DNA from: an uncultured Bacteroidales bacterium
GTDB taxonomy: Bacteria > Bacteroidota > Bacteroidia > Bacteroidales > Muribaculaceae
Reading direction: 5' to 3'
NCBI GenBank assembly: GCA_900544535.1
Contig: UQVH01000008.1
Location: 1 to 64,000 of the forward strand
Length of the DNA: 64,000 nucleotides
Part shown: positions 1-9,173 of the stretch, one piece after another
How the letters are laid out: each line of letters begins with the position of its first letter
How positions within the stretch are numbered: position 1 is the first letter of the stretch
Notes under the pieces: generated by a model
Database searches by the model: none
Seen by the model: only the letters and a program-made list of their open reading frames with translations
Told to the model about the DNA's origin: nothing
Position numbers and translations under genes: made by a program

Positions 1-95
1 TCGACATCTCCCGCTACGCCTACAAAGCCGGCGAAGTCCTCAACTCAAAAGTCAACAATATCCGGAGCCGTAACCGCATCCTGACCGAGCGGTGA
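1..95 (+). CDS. C-terminal end of an unknown protein (partial)
   Basis: An open frame enters from the left edge (first whole codon at base 3) and stops with TGA at 93-95, giving about 30 residues that end in a basic helix-like tail (NNIRSRNRILTER). The codon choice (GCC, GGC, CTC, AAC) matches the neighbouring real genes, which is the main reason to call it coding. I do not recognise the family from so short a tail. The 250 bases that follow, up to glmS, hold no gene I can support. Confidence 0.55.
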   Translation, partial: DISRYAYKAGEVLNSKVNNIRSRNRILTER

Positions 96-346
96 CAGCC
101 CTACCTCCTGAAATCGCGAATAAAATTGAGTTGCTGATCTCTTCTTAATTCAAGAACCGCATTTCTGTCACATCTATCATAATCTCCGACGGAGTGCATG
201 TCCCCCAAAATTATGTTCATTAATTCAATCGAATCAGGAACAGGCAAAAAGATGCTTGACATCTTCAATAATCTTTCATGGCTGTAACGGCCACTATATT
301 GGCAGAAATTAAATCAAAATAGCAACTAAATACAACATCTTATTTT

Positions 347-2190
347 ATGTGCGGAATCGTAGGATATATCGGCCATCGTGAGGCCTATCCGATCCTGATC
401 AACGGTCTTCACCGTCTTGAATACCGTGGCTACGACAGTGCGGGGGTTGCGCTGATCGACTCCGGCTGCGGACTCAACATCTACAAATCCAAAGGCAAAG
501 TCAACGATCTCGAAAGCGTGTGCTCATCCAGAGATACTGAAGTACCGTCGGAATCGCCCACACGCGCTGGGCTACACATGGAGAACCAAACGACACAAAT
601 GCCCATCCCCATGCCGGCAATTCCGGCAACATCGCAATGGTCCATAACGGGACTATCGAAAACTACGCCGTCCTCCGTGAATTCCTCATCAACAACGGAT
701 GCGTCTTTCAGAGCGAAACCGACACCGAAGTTCTGGTCTGCCTGATTGAATATCTGAAAAATCACGACGGATGCACTCTCTATGAAGCCACACGCCAGGC
801 TCTCAAGCGAGTCGTCGGAGCTTTTGCAATCGCGGTAATCGACCGGGAGAATCCCGACACTGTGATCTGCGCCCGGCGCAGTTCTCCGCTTGCCATCGGA
901 TTGGGTGACAACGAATATTTCATGGCCTCAGACGCCTCCCCGATCATCGAATACACTAATAAAATCATATATCTCGACGATGATCAGATCGCTGTCATCA
1001 CCCGCGAAGCCCCGATCGAGGTATTCAATCTTGAGAATGAAACAGTCGAGCCGCCGGTCCAGCAGATCGACCTCGACATCGCCCAACTCGAAAAAGGCGG
1101 CTATCCCCACTTCATGCTAAAGGAAATCATGGAGCAACCCGCCACTATCCGCGACTGCATCCGCGGCCGAATTTATGACAACGGGACAAAAATCTTTCTC
1201 AATGGTGTCAATCACTTCAAAGAAAAATTTCTTAATGTCAACCGCATCGTCATTGTCGCCTGCGGCACATCCTGGCACGCATCGCTCATCGGCAAACGCA
1301 TGTTTCAGGAACTGGCCCACATTCCGGTCACAGTAGAATATGCCAGCGAATTCCGTTACGGCACATCGCTGCTCACCCCTAACGACATTGTCATCGCCGT
1401 TTCCCAATCAGGCGAAACTGCCGATACACTCGCGGCCATAAAGATGGCACATGAAAGCGGAGCCTTCGTCTACGGAATCTGCAACGTCATCGGCTCCTCG
1501 ATCTCGCGCGAAGCCGACACAGGCACCTATATACATGTCGGCCCGGAGATAGGCGTAGCCTCCACCAAAGCTTTCACAGGACAGGTTACAGTACTCGCCA
1601 TGCTGGCTGTGGCCGTAGGCCATCTGCGCGGCACAATCGGCGAAAGCGAAGTCAGTGAAATCGCCACATCCATAAGCCGGCTTCCGGAACTGATAGAAAA
1701 GACACTTGAACTTAACGACAAGATCGAAGACCTGTCAAAGATCTATACCTACGTCCATAATTTTCTATATCTTGGTCGCGGCTACAACTACCCGACAGCT
1801 CTTGAAGGAGCCTTGAAGCTTAAAGAGATCAGCTACATCCATGCCGAAGGCTATCCTGCCGCAGAGATGAAACACGGTCCCATAGCCTTGATCGACGAGA
1901 TGATGCCGACAGTTGTTATAGCACCTCAGGATGATCTTCATGACAAAATCATATCCAACATTCAGCAAGTCAAAGCCCGCGGCGGTAAAGTCATCGCCGT
2001 CATCAACGAAAATGACCGGGAGATCTCACAGATTGCCGACGATGTCCTTGAAATTCCTGCTGTACCTGACTGCATCTCCCCCATCATCTCCTCCATTCCA
2101 CTTCAGTTGCTTGCCTACCATGTGGCCATCCGCAAAGGCTGCAACGTTGACATGCCGCGCAACCTTGCCAAATCAGTGACGGTAGAGTAG
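347..2190 (+). pseudogene. glmS: glmS, glutamine--fructose-6-phosphate aminotransferase, broken by a 1-base deletion
   Basis: GlmS makes glucosamine-6-phosphate from fructose-6-phosphate and glutamine, the first step of UDP-GlcNAc synthesis for peptidoglycan and LPS. The start at 347 gives MCGIVGYIG with the catalytic Cys2 of the glutaminase domain, and that frame reads normally through GKVNDLESV to about 541. From 544 the homology continues in the next frame (TVGIAHTRWATHGEPNDT, then two SIS sugar-isomerase domains and the terminal LAKSVTVE). The expected DTEGTVG reads GAA-GT-ACC, so one G is missing at 542-543. Restoring one base gives exactly 614 residues, the length I expect for Bacteroidales GlmS. 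As written, no full-length enzyme is made; a downstream ATG at 637 would give a 517-aa piece lacking Cys2. Since GlmS is normally essential, a sequencing or assembly error is likely. Confidence 0.93.
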
Positions 2191-2231
2191 ATCACAACCG
2201 TTCCTTCTGATAAAGATTCATCCTCTTAAAT

Positions 2232-2276
2232 CCCCTGCTTGCAAAGTGTTAACAGTTGCAAGCAGGGGATTGTTAT
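2232..2276 (+). terminator. Terminator after glmS
   Basis: A 13-bp perfect stem (2232-2244 with 2256-2268, CCCCTGCTTGCAA and its complement) has an 11-base loop and is followed by a weak T-rich tail. It lies 40 bases after the glmS stop. Confidence 0.8.
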
Positions 2277-2425
2277 TTAATATATCCAGAATTAATCCCA
2301 ATAGCCAACTCTATCCAAATAAACCAAACAGATGCTGAGGGCGTTGTCAAAGAAATCATTATTGTCTGGCATGTTTCATTACTCTCAGGCAAGCATTCCT
2401 AATCCTGTATTATCTTCACCAGCCT

Positions 2426-2992
2426 ATGACAACCATTATCTACGCACATCCCTATGACGGGAGTTTCAATCACGCAGTACTCCAGGAAATAAAGAAATCG
2501 CTGGAGAATGCGGGGCAGCCTTATACGGTCATCGACCTTTATGCCGACGGTTTCAACCCCGCTCTTGAGGCTCCCGACCTGCGTCTTTACAGCCGCGGAG
2601 AAACAACCGACCCACTCGTCGAAAAATATCTGAAGGCTCTCCTTTCAACCGACCACCTGATCTTCATTTTCCCCGTCTGGTGGGGCATGATGCCTGCGAT
2701 AGTGAAGGGATTTTTTGACAAAGTGCTGCTTGTAGGAAGTGCCTATCGTTACAGCGAAGAGGGCGCTCTTATCCCGGACAAAATCAATATCGGGCGGACT
2801 CTGATGCTGACCACATCCCAGTCTCCGGCCGACAGGTTCAAGCCATTTTTCGCCGAATATCTCAAAGAGACAATATGCGACGCCGTCGGCTTTCACAATC
2901 TCGAATGGATCGACTGTGAACAGACAGCCCACGGACCGGCTAAAAACCGCGAAGATTTTCTGCGGATCGCCTGTGATAAAGCTGTCTCATAG
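2426..2992 (+). CDS. NAD(P)H-dependent flavodoxin-like oxidoreductase (quinone reductase family)
   Basis: A 188-aa protein of the flavodoxin-fold NAD(P)H dehydrogenase (quinone)/KefF/NQO1 family, expected to bind FMN or FAD and pass two electrons from NAD(P)H to quinones or similar acceptors in the cytoplasm. The N-terminal strand with the AHP motif (IIYAHPYDGSFN, residues 4-15) is the phosphate-binding region. FPVWWGMMPAIVKGFFDKV (about 81-99) is the family's flavin-binding and dimer segment. The length fits the family. It stands alone between two terminators. The true substrate cannot be read from the sequence. Confidence 0.85.
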   Translation: MTTIIYAHPYDGSFNHAVLQEIKKSLENAGQPYTVIDLYADGFNPALEAPDLRLYSRGETTDPLVEKYLKALLSTDHLIFIFPVWWGMMPAIVKGFFDKVLLVGSAYRYSEEGALIPDKINIGRTLMLTTSQSPADRFKPFFAEYLKETICDAVGFHNLEWIDCEQTAHGPAKNREDFLRIACDKAVS

Positions 2993-3045
2993 ACCTCCGA
3001 TAGAAAGCCGCTAAACTAATAGTGGCATAAAATATAATCGCTTCA

Positions 3046-3090
3046 AGAAGGCCGTCAGCTTGCCATAAGCTGACGGCCTTCTTTCTGTTT
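3046..3090 (+). terminator. Strong terminator after the oxidoreductase gene
   Basis: A perfect 15-bp stem (3046-3060 with 3068-3082, AGAAGGCCGTCAGCT and its complement), a 7-base loop, then a pyrimidine-rich CTTTCTGTTT tail. Confidence 0.9.
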
Positions 3091-3359
3091 ATCTCAGAAC
3101 TTTCCCGACGGGCGGTAGGGGCGCTGAGAATTCAATATTTAGCAGCGAAACTAAAAATTGGTTCAAATATGGCATTGTAGCACCTCACAGGCGAAAGTGA
3201 AGAGCTTATAAACAATGTATTATTATACTAAAATCCAAATATTGACAGTTAATCATTGTTAATCCAATTGCATTTGTAATCCTGAATTTGTTATAACAGT
3301 GAGCATCAGGAGGATGATCAATAGACTGAACTTATTTGTATATGACAGGTGTGTTTGAA

Positions 3360-3974
3360 TTTGCAAACTCATTCGATGCTGTTTCAAGTTCCGAACTCCT
3401 ATTTATATTTGCAATTTATGATTCGCATTAGCATACTACTTGATTTGCATTTGCATGAATTTCTATTTGCACTACTGTAATTCCAAATTCAAAACACTAA
3501 ATTTATTCGATTTACATTTTTAAATTTGCATGATTTTCCTCCGTTTTCCAAATTACAATCAGTAGCGACTGATCTGTTCAGAAATTCAAATTAGGCAGCA
3601 CAAATGTAAATTACATTGTATTAACAATAATTTTATATCACTAATAATCACCGATCTTATAAATAAAACATAAACCAATACTATAATTAATGCGACAATA
3701 TCCAGCTCTCAGCTACTCAAAACATCCCAAACCGCAATTTACAGCCATAATATCCCTATAATATGGCTATATCTGATTTTTATTTTTAGTATTACTTGAG
3801 ATATCGATATTACATTAGCAAATCAACCCTCGCGCTTTGCGTTTGCAAACATAAATATAGCCTCAAATCGTATTCATTTCTAAATTTCACAATTTTCAAT
3901 TATAAATTTGCATATTCAAAATTATATAATTACATTTGCAACGCATTACAAAACAAAATTCTCAAGAGTTTGCA
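3360..3974 (+). repeat. AT-rich gap with ten same-strand TTTGCA hexamers
   Basis: Between the terminator at 3090 and the HTH gene at 3978 lie almost 900 bases with no supportable gene and very low GC compared with the flanks. TTTGCA occurs ten times, all on the plus strand, starting at 3360, 3408, 3444, 3450, 3466, 3525, 3842, 3907, 3935 and 3969. Four of them complete the -7 consensus TAnnTTTG (3404-3411, 3521-3528, 3903-3910, 3931-3938), and two are the palindrome TTTGCAAA. What the array does is unknown: stacked promoters, an operator for the downstream HTH protein, or decayed repeat DNA. Confidence 0.75.
3907..3938 (+). promoter_or_regulatory. Promoter of the HTH gene
   Basis: TTTG at 3907-3910, 20 bases, then TACATTTG at 3931-3938 is a full match to the Bacteroidota -33/-7 consensus. 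The predicted transcript starts about 30 bases before the ATG at 3978. Confidence 0.65.
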
Positions 3975-3977
3975 TTT

Positions 3978-4574
3978 ATGGACCTCGTTTCAAGACTCAA
4001 ACAGTATCTCGACAGCCGTCAGATCAGCATAACCCAATTTGCAGATGAATGCGGAATCCCTCGCCCGACTGGCAGCCAGCTGCTTGCAGGCCGCAATAAG
4101 AAAGTGAGCGATGAGATCATCAGCAAAATCCATGCTGCCTACCCCGATCTTAACATCGTCTGGCTGATGTTTGGCGAGGGAGATATGGTGACGGGCGCAA
4201 ATATTGAAATCTCAGAGCCTCAAAACACCCGGATTTCGCCCGCTCAGCAACAGCAGCAAGCTGATAACCAGACGCTTGACTTCGAGATAGACTTCAACGA
4301 AAATTCTTCGCAAAATTCTTCAGAAAAAATTCAGACCCCGGTTCCGGCCCCGGAAGCACCTGCAACCTTCACTTTTGCCTCTCCAGCCGAGCCACCGGTT
4401 CCTCCGACTCCGGGATCACGTCCCGCAGAAACACCCGACGCCCCGGATGAAGACTCAATCACCCTCACTCCCGGCAAAGGGAAAAGAGTCACAGGCATCG
4501 TGGTCTACTATGACGACTGCACCTACGAATCGTTCATCCCCGACCCGGCCCACGGCCATCCTTTCATGCGATAA
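3978..4574 (+). CDS. HTH (XRE/Cro-like) DNA-binding protein with long disordered linker
   Basis: A 198-aa protein. Residues about 1-75 form a Cro/C1-type helix-turn-helix domain (SITQFADECGIPRPTGSQLL, then NKKVSDEIISKI and LNIVWLMFGEGDM), a form common in Bacteroidales. Residues about 80-165 are rich in Q, P, A, S and E and look disordered. The last 35 residues (GKRVTGIVVYYDDCTYESF) resemble a short conserved beta tail seen with this type of HTH protein. I chose the ATG at 3978 because upstream in-frame codons fall inside the predicted promoter. Role: probably a transcriptional regulator; targets are unknown, though its own TTTGCA-rich upstream region is an obvious candidate. Confidence 0.8.
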   Translation: MDLVSRLKQYLDSRQISITQFADECGIPRPTGSQLLAGRNKKVSDEIISKIHAAYPDLNIVWLMFGEGDMVTGANIEISEPQNTRISPAQQQQQADNQTLDFEIDFNENSSQNSSEKIQTPVPAPEAPATFTFASPAEPPVPPTPGSRPAETPDAPDEDSITLTPGKGKRVTGIVVYYDDCTYESFIPDPAHGHPFMR

Positions 4575-4617
4575 GACAAAACTCTTGGCAATCTGCGGGA
4601 TTCTGAGTAATTTTGCA

Positions 4618-4625
4618 CTCCCGAA
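4618..4625 (+). promoter_or_regulatory. -7 box of the ABC-F gene
   Basis: TAATTTTG matches TAnnTTTG and sits 43 bases before the ATG at 4668. No clear -33 partner is visible. Confidence 0.5.
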
Positions 4626-4667
4626 AGCAAACTCAATCAAACGTACACCATCTCCCGCAATCAGCTT

Positions 4668-6665
4668 ATGAGCATTTCAATCAACAGCCTGTCGGTCGAA
4701 TTCAGCGCAAAATCACTTTTTGACAACATATCCTATATTATAAATCCCAAAGACAAGATAGCGCTTGTCGGGAAAAACGGAGCCGGCAAATCGACAATGC
4801 TCAAAATCATAGCCGGCCTGCAGAAACCCACGTCGGGCAACGTGGCCATGCCGCGCGACACCACCGTCGGCTACCTTCCCCAGCACATCACCGTCAGCGA
4901 CACCTCTACCGTGGTCGACGAAGTCCGCAGCGCCTTCAGCCATGTCGACAGAATGCGCGCACGCCTCGACGAGATCAATAACGAACTCCTCACCCGCACC
5001 GACTACGAGTCGGACGCCTATCAGGAACTCATCGAGGCCATGACCTCACTGACCGACCGCCTTGCCATCGAGGAGAGCGAAAACTTCGAAGCCGAGATTG
5101 AAAAAACACTCATCGGTCTCGGTTTCCTCCGCAGCGACTTCGACCGCCCCACCTCGGAATTTTCCGGCGGCTGGCGTATGCGCATCGAGCTTGCCAAAAT
5201 CCTCCTCGCCCGTCCTGATGTGCTCCTGCTCGACGAACCGACCAACCATCTCGACATCGAGTCGATCCAGTGGCTTGAAAATTTCCTCATCACCAAAGCC
5301 AAAGCCGTGGTGCTCGTCAGCCACGACCGTGCCTTCATCGACAACGTCACAAACCGCACCATAGAGATCTCGCTCGGCAAGATCTACGACTACTCCGTCA
5401 ACTATTCGAAATACCTCGTCCTGCGCCAAGAACGCCTCGACCAGCAGATGCGCGCCTATCAGAACCAGCAGAAGATGATCCAGGACACCGAAGACTTCAT
5501 CGAGCGCTTCCGCTACAAAGCCACCAAAAGCGTGCAGGTCCAGAGCCGCATCAAGCAGCTTGCCAAGATCGAGCGCATCGAGGTTGACGAGGTTGACACC
5601 TCACACCTCAATCTGAAATTCCCGCCCGCGCCGCGCTCCGGCGACTACCCAGTCATCGCCGACAACGTCGGCAAAGCCTACGGCGACCATCAGGTATTCG
5701 ACCATGCGACGTTCACCATCAAGCGCGGCGAGAAAGTAGCCTTTGTCGGCAAAAACGGTGAGGGAAAATCGACTCTTGTCAAATGTATCATGGGCGAGAT
5801 TCCGTTCACCGGCACACTCAAGATCGGCCACAACGTCAAGATCGGTTACTTCGCCCAGAACCAGGCCACGCTGCTCGACGGCGAGATCACAGTGTTTGAC
5901 ACCATCGACCGTGTGGCCGTCGGTGACATCCGCACCAAGATCCGCGACATCCTCGGTGCCTTCATGTTCGGCGGAGAAGCTTCCGACAAGAAAGTAAAAG
6001 TTCTTTCCGGCGGCGAGAAGACCCGACTGGCCATGATCCGTCTGCTGCTCGAACCGGTCAATCTGCTCATCCTTGACGAGCCGACCAACCACCTCGACAT
6101 GAAAACCAAAGACATCCTCAAGCAGGCGATCAAGGATTTCAACGGGACAGTCATAGTCGTGAGCCACGACCGCGAATTTCTCGACGGCCTTGTGGAGAAG
6201 GTCTATGAATTTGGCGGAGGACAGGTGCGCGAATGCCTCGGCGGTATCTATGAATTCCTCGAAAAGAAAAAGCTCGCATCGCTTGCCGAACTCGAACGCA
6301 ACACCATCCGTCCGGTAGCCGACAAGACGCAGGCCAACCCGCAGCCGAAACAGGCCACAACTGCGGCTAATACTCCTGCCACGACCTCGGCCACAACCGC
6401 CGAAGCTGCTCCGCGCAAACTGAGCTACGCCGAGCAACGCGAGCACGAAAAGCTCGTCCGCAAAGCCCGCAAGAAAGTCGAAGAAGCCGAAGCCGAGATC
6501 GCGCGTCTTGAAAAGGAAGTGGCCGACATCGAAGCGACCATCTCTGCAGGCAATCCCCCTGCCGACATCTACGACCGCCACGCCGCCGCGACCAAGCAAC
6601 TCGAAAACGCCATGTCCCTTTGGGAACTCGCCTCTATGGAACTTGAAGAGATCTCCTCGAAATAG
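4668..6665 (+). CDS. ABC-F family ATPase (ribosome-associated type)
   Basis: A 665-aa soluble protein with two ABC nucleotide-binding domains in one chain and no membrane segment, the hallmark of ABC-F translation factors and some antibiotic-resistance proteins. First cassette: Walker A GKNGAGKST (about 36-44), signature FSGGWRMR (about 165), Walker B VLLLDEPTNHLD (about 185-196). Second cassette: GKNGEGKST (about 360), LSGGEKTRLAM (about 446), LLILDEPTNHLD (about 465). The interdomain linker carries the basic RFRYKATKSVQVQSR segment expected to reach toward the ribosomal peptidyl-transferase centre. A Pro/Ala/Thr-rich stretch (about 550-585) leads to a charged C-terminal coiled coil (about 590-655), as in Uup-type members. 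Which ABC-F subgroup it belongs to is not settled here. Confidence 0.93.
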   Translation: MSISINSLSVEFSAKSLFDNISYIINPKDKIALVGKNGAGKSTMLKIIAGLQKPTSGNVAMPRDTTVGYLPQHITVSDTSTVVDEVRSAFSHVDRMRARLDEINNELLTRTDYESDAYQELIEAMTSLTDRLAIEESENFEAEIEKTLIGLGFLRSDFDRPTSEFSGGWRMRIELAKILLARPDVLLLDEPTNHLDIESIQWLENFLITKAKAVVLVSHDRAFIDNVTNRTIEISLGKIYDYSVNYSKYLVLRQERLDQQMRAYQNQQKMIQDTEDFIERFRYKATKSVQVQSRIKQLAKIERIEVDEVDTSHLNLKFPPAPRSGDYPVIADNVGKAYGDHQVFDHATFTIKRGEKVAFVGKNGEGKSTLVKCIMGEIPFTGTLKIGHNVKIGYFAQNQATLLDGEITVFDTIDRVAVGDIRTKIRDILGAFMFGGEASDKKVKVLSGGEKTRLAMIRLLLEPVNLLILDEPTNHLDMKTKDILKQAIKDFNGTVIVVSHDREFLDGLVEKVYEFGGGQVRECLGGIYEFLEKKKLASLAELERNTIRPVADKTQANPQPKQATTAANTPATTSATTAEAAPRKLSYAEQREHEKLVRKARKKVEEAEAEIARLEKEVADIEATISAGNPPADIYDRHAAATKQLENAMSLWELASMELEEISSK

Positions 6666-6721
6666 GACATTCCTCCCTGATGTCTCACGTCTCTCGCGCG
6701 TCCGATATTCCGAAATGATAA

Positions 6722-6756
6722 ACCCCGAAACCGACTCTTAATTCAGGTTTCGGGGT
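6722..6756. terminator. Terminator between ABC-F gene and convergent cvfB
   Basis: An 11-bp perfect stem (6722-6732 with 6746-6756, ACCCCGAAACC and its complement). It lies between convergent genes and may serve both strands, although the T tracts are weak. Confidence 0.7.
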
Positions 6757-6860
6757 AGATTTTATTTAATGTAGCGAATTCGCCACAATTAAAATGGATT
6801 TTCATTGTTGTCCAACGGCGACAGCTTTTCTGACAACAGGCTTCATTTTCTTCAGTCGGC

Positions 6861-7697
6861 CTATACCACCAGGCGGATGCCGCCGTCGGTGATCGAAATC
6901 TTGCGGTCGCGGTAGAGATGGCCGATGGCCTTTTTGAAATCCTTTTTCGAGCATTGGAAAGTGGCACGGATGGTTTCGGGAGCCGCCGCGTCGGAGATCG
7001 GCAGAAAGCCCTCCGGCTCATTGGCGAGACGCTCAAGAATCCGCTCCATCAGTGCATCCACGCGGCCATCGTTACTGCCGCTCAGCACCAAGTCGATCTT
7101 GCCGTCGTCACGGACCTGCTTCACATAGGCCGTGATCGCCTCGCCGATCTCCAGAGGCGCGAAAAGCTCGTTCTCATAGATCATCCCGTGGAAAAGATCG
7201 TCGACAATAGCCTTGTAGCCGAGATCGGTTCGCTTGTAGACCAATGCCTTCACGCGGTCGCCGATCTTGTAGCGCGGATAGCGGTTACCGATAAACTTTT
7301 CGATCTTCGCCGAAGCCACAACGCGCTTGGTGGCATCGTCGAGATAGACGTAGACCAGCACCACCATGCCGCGCGAGAGGCGGATTTTCTGCTCGCGGAA
7401 AGGCACAAGCAGATCTTTCATGATGCCCCAGTCGAGGAAGGCACCGGTCTGATTGACGTCGCTGACCTGAAGATAGGCAAACTCACCGACCTGAGCGAAC
7501 GGATGTTCCGTGGTGCAGATCGGCCGCCCCTCGGAATCCTTATAGACAAACACTTCCAGGTCGTCGCCCGGCTGAAGCGGGTGGACAATATAACGTGAAG
7601 GCAGCAGCACTTCATTTCCGTCGGCGTCCTGAAGATAGGCCCCGAAATCCACATTGCGGGCCACCCGCAGAGTGTTGTATTTTCCGATCTTAAGCAT
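6861..7697 (-). CDS. cvfB: CvfB-like S1 RNA-binding protein
   Basis: A 278-aa member of the CvfB/YitL family: tandem S1-like OB folds followed by a C-terminal winged helix. The N-terminal S1 segment reads NVDFGAYLQDADGNEVLLPS, a second repeat carries QTGAFLDWGIMKDLLVPF, and the third holds KALVYKRTDLGYKAIVDD. The C-terminal part (FQCSKKDFKKAIGHLYRDRK) is the winged helix. In Gram-positives CvfB binds RNA and affects virulence genes; in Bacteroidota its role is not defined. It is divergent from rsmG, and the 190-base gap between them holds a promoter for each strand. Confidence 0.9.
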   Translation of the reverse strand: MLKIGKYNTLRVARNVDFGAYLQDADGNEVLLPSRYIVHPLQPGDDLEVFVYKDSEGRPICTTEHPFAQVGEFAYLQVSDVNQTGAFLDWGIMKDLLVPFREQKIRLSRGMVVLVYVYLDDATKRVVASAKIEKFIGNRYPRYKIGDRVKALVYKRTDLGYKAIVDDLFHGMIYENELFAPLEIGEAITAYVKQVRDDGKIDLVLSGSNDGRVDALMERILERLANEPEGFLPISDAAAPETIRATFQCSKKDFKKAIGHLYRDRKISITDGGIRLVV

Positions 7698-7718
7698 ATC
7701 GCGTCACTTATTTTTTTG

Positions 7719-7726
7719 CAAATTTA
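7719..7726 (-). promoter_or_regulatory. -7 box of cvfB
   Basis: On the minus strand these bases read TAAATTTG, 22 bases upstream of the cvfB ATG. Confidence 0.5.
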
Positions 7727-7749
7727 ACCATTTTTCCACAAATTAGCCC

Positions 7750-7757
7750 TAATTTTG
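7750..7757 (+). promoter_or_regulatory. -7 box of the rsmG operon
   Basis: TAATTTTG, about 130 bases before the rsmG ATG, implying a leader of roughly 125 bases in which I see no known RNA element. Confidence 0.5.
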
Positions 7758-7887
7758 CATAATCAGACGGAGAAACGGCGCTTATTGATAAACGCTTCAG
7801 ACCATCGGTTTGTTAAGCCTACGGGCACACAACCCGCGGTCAGACCATTCCGACTCAACCCGCTAAACAACCATCTGACTCAAAAAA

Positions 7888-8508
7888 ATGGAAGAACTTC
7901 TCAGATATTTCCCGGATCTCAGCGCCACGCAGATCGAACGCTTCACCGCCCTCGGCCGCCTCTACCCTGAGTGGAACGAAAAAATCAATGTCATCTCCCG
8001 CAAGGACATCGACAACCTCTATACCCACCACATCCTCCACTCTCTCGCGATAGCCAGGTTCATAACTCCCGTCGACGGATCTCTGCTGATCGACCTCGGC
8101 ACCGGCGGAGGCTTCCCCGGAATACCCCTCGCCATTCTCTGGCCCGGCTGCCGCTTCCATCTGATCGACCGCATCGGCAAAAAAATACGCGTAGCCTCCG
8201 AAATCGCCGCGGAGATCGGACTCGAAAACGTCACATTCCAGCACGGCGACATGGGTGAGTGCAAACTGAAAGCCGACTATGTCGTGAGCCGCGCCGTCAT
8301 GCAGCTCGACGAACTGGTGAAGATCGTCGGCCGCAACATCTCCCGCGAGCAGCGCAACCGTGTGCCCAACGGACTCGTATGCCTCAAAGGAGGAGACCTC
8401 GCGCCGGAACTCGGCCGCGTCAAACGACCCTTGCTCGACATACCCCTGAGCGACTGGTTCACCGAAGACTATTTCAAAACCAAAGACTTAATCTATGTAG
8501 AATTATGA
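7888..8508 (+). CDS. rsmG: 16S rRNA (guanine(527)-N7)-methyltransferase RsmG
   Basis: A 206-aa SAM-dependent methyltransferase (GidB family) that methylates N7 of G527 in 16S rRNA. The SAM-binding loop LIDLGTGGGFPGIPLA is at about 67-82. The N-terminal INVISRKDIDNLYTHHILHS segment and the FHLIDRIGKKI strand are diagnostic of the family. Length is normal. The stop overlaps the ATG of the next gene (ATGA), indicating one operon. Confidence 0.96.
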   Translation: MEELLRYFPDLSATQIERFTALGRLYPEWNEKINVISRKDIDNLYTHHILHSLAIARFITPVDGSLLIDLGTGGGFPGIPLAILWPGCRFHLIDRIGKKIRVASEIAAEIGLENVTFQHGDMGECKLKADYVVSRAVMQLDELVKIVGRNISREQRNRVPNGLVCLKGGDLAPELGRVKRPLLDIPLSDWFTEDYFKTKDLIYVEL

Positions 8509-9143
8509 AAGTAAGCCGTTTTGTATTCAACATGTTCGGAGTCAACACCTATGTGATGTGGGATCCCGAAAGCCGCGAAGCCGCCATCGTCGATCCCGGT
8601 ATGATCGATCAGGCTGAAAAAGACGCCCTCGACAGCTTCATCTCCCGAGACGATCTCAAGGTCACCCAGCTGATCAACACCCACAGCCACCTCGACCACA
8701 TCTTCGGCAACACCTATATAAAAGAAAAATACGGACTTGAAATCAAAGCCAACCCCGCCGACGACTTCCTTGCCCGCACCCTCCACGAACAAGCAGCCAG
8801 ATTCGGTATGCGTCTGCCCCTCGCTCCGCAGACACTCGACGTCGAACTGCACGATGGCGACACGCTTTATCTGGGTAAAGAGCCGATCGAAATCCTCTCC
8901 GTTCCCGGCCACTCACCCGGCAGCATCGCTCTCTACTGTCCCGAATCAGGCTTTGTCATCACCGGCGACGCCCTCTTCCCCGGCTCGATCGGCCGCACTG
9001 ACCTCCCCAAAGGCGACCACGCCACGCTCATCGATTCGATACGCCGCAAACTGTTGCCGCTCCCCGACTCCACCGTGGTCCTTTCAGGCCACGGCGGCGA
9101 AACCACCATCGGCCGCGAAAAAGCCTCCAACCCCTACCTCTGA
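8505..9143 (+). CDS. MBL-fold hydrolase (glyoxalase II-like)
   Basis: A 212-aa metallo-beta-lactamase-fold hydrolase. THSHLDH at 59-65 is the binuclear zinc motif; further ligands are in VPGHSPGS, TGDALF and SGHGGET. The domain order fits the small glyoxalase II-like thioesterase group typical of Bacteroidales. A longer upstream frame exists, but it lies wholly within rsmG in another frame; the ATG at 8505 overlaps the rsmG stop and gives the standard family start MKVSRFVFN. The substrate is unknown; hydroxyacylglutathione or another thioester is possible. Confidence 0.92.
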   Translation: MKVSRFVFNMFGVNTYVMWDPESREAAIVDPGMIDQAEKDALDSFISRDDLKVTQLINTHSHLDHIFGNTYIKEKYGLEIKANPADDFLARTLHEQAARFGMRLPLAPQTLDVELHDGDTLYLGKEPIEILSVPGHSPGSIALYCPESGFVITGDALFPGSIGRTDLPKGDHATLIDSIRRKLLPLPDSTVVLSGHGGETTIGREKASNPYL

Positions 9144-9173
9144 CACGATCCTGACGTCATCAAAAGACCGGTC

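Noticed and set aside
3091..3960. Replication origin in the AT-rich gap
   Set aside because: No dnaA or dnaN nearby and no cluster of TTATCCACA-type boxes; the repeated word is TTTGCA.
3796..4032. Small frame at the end of the AT-rich gap
   Set aside because: Composition follows AT-rich DNA (Tyr/Asn/Lys/Ser), and it overlaps the HTH gene start in another frame with no features.
5601..6599. Minus-strand frame opposite the ABC-F gene
   Set aside because: Shadow of the second ATPase cassette, which has all ABC motifs on the plus strand.
7731..7742. DnaA-box-like TTTTCCACA between cvfB and rsmG
   Set aside because: A single imperfect match without neighbours; not evidence for an origin.
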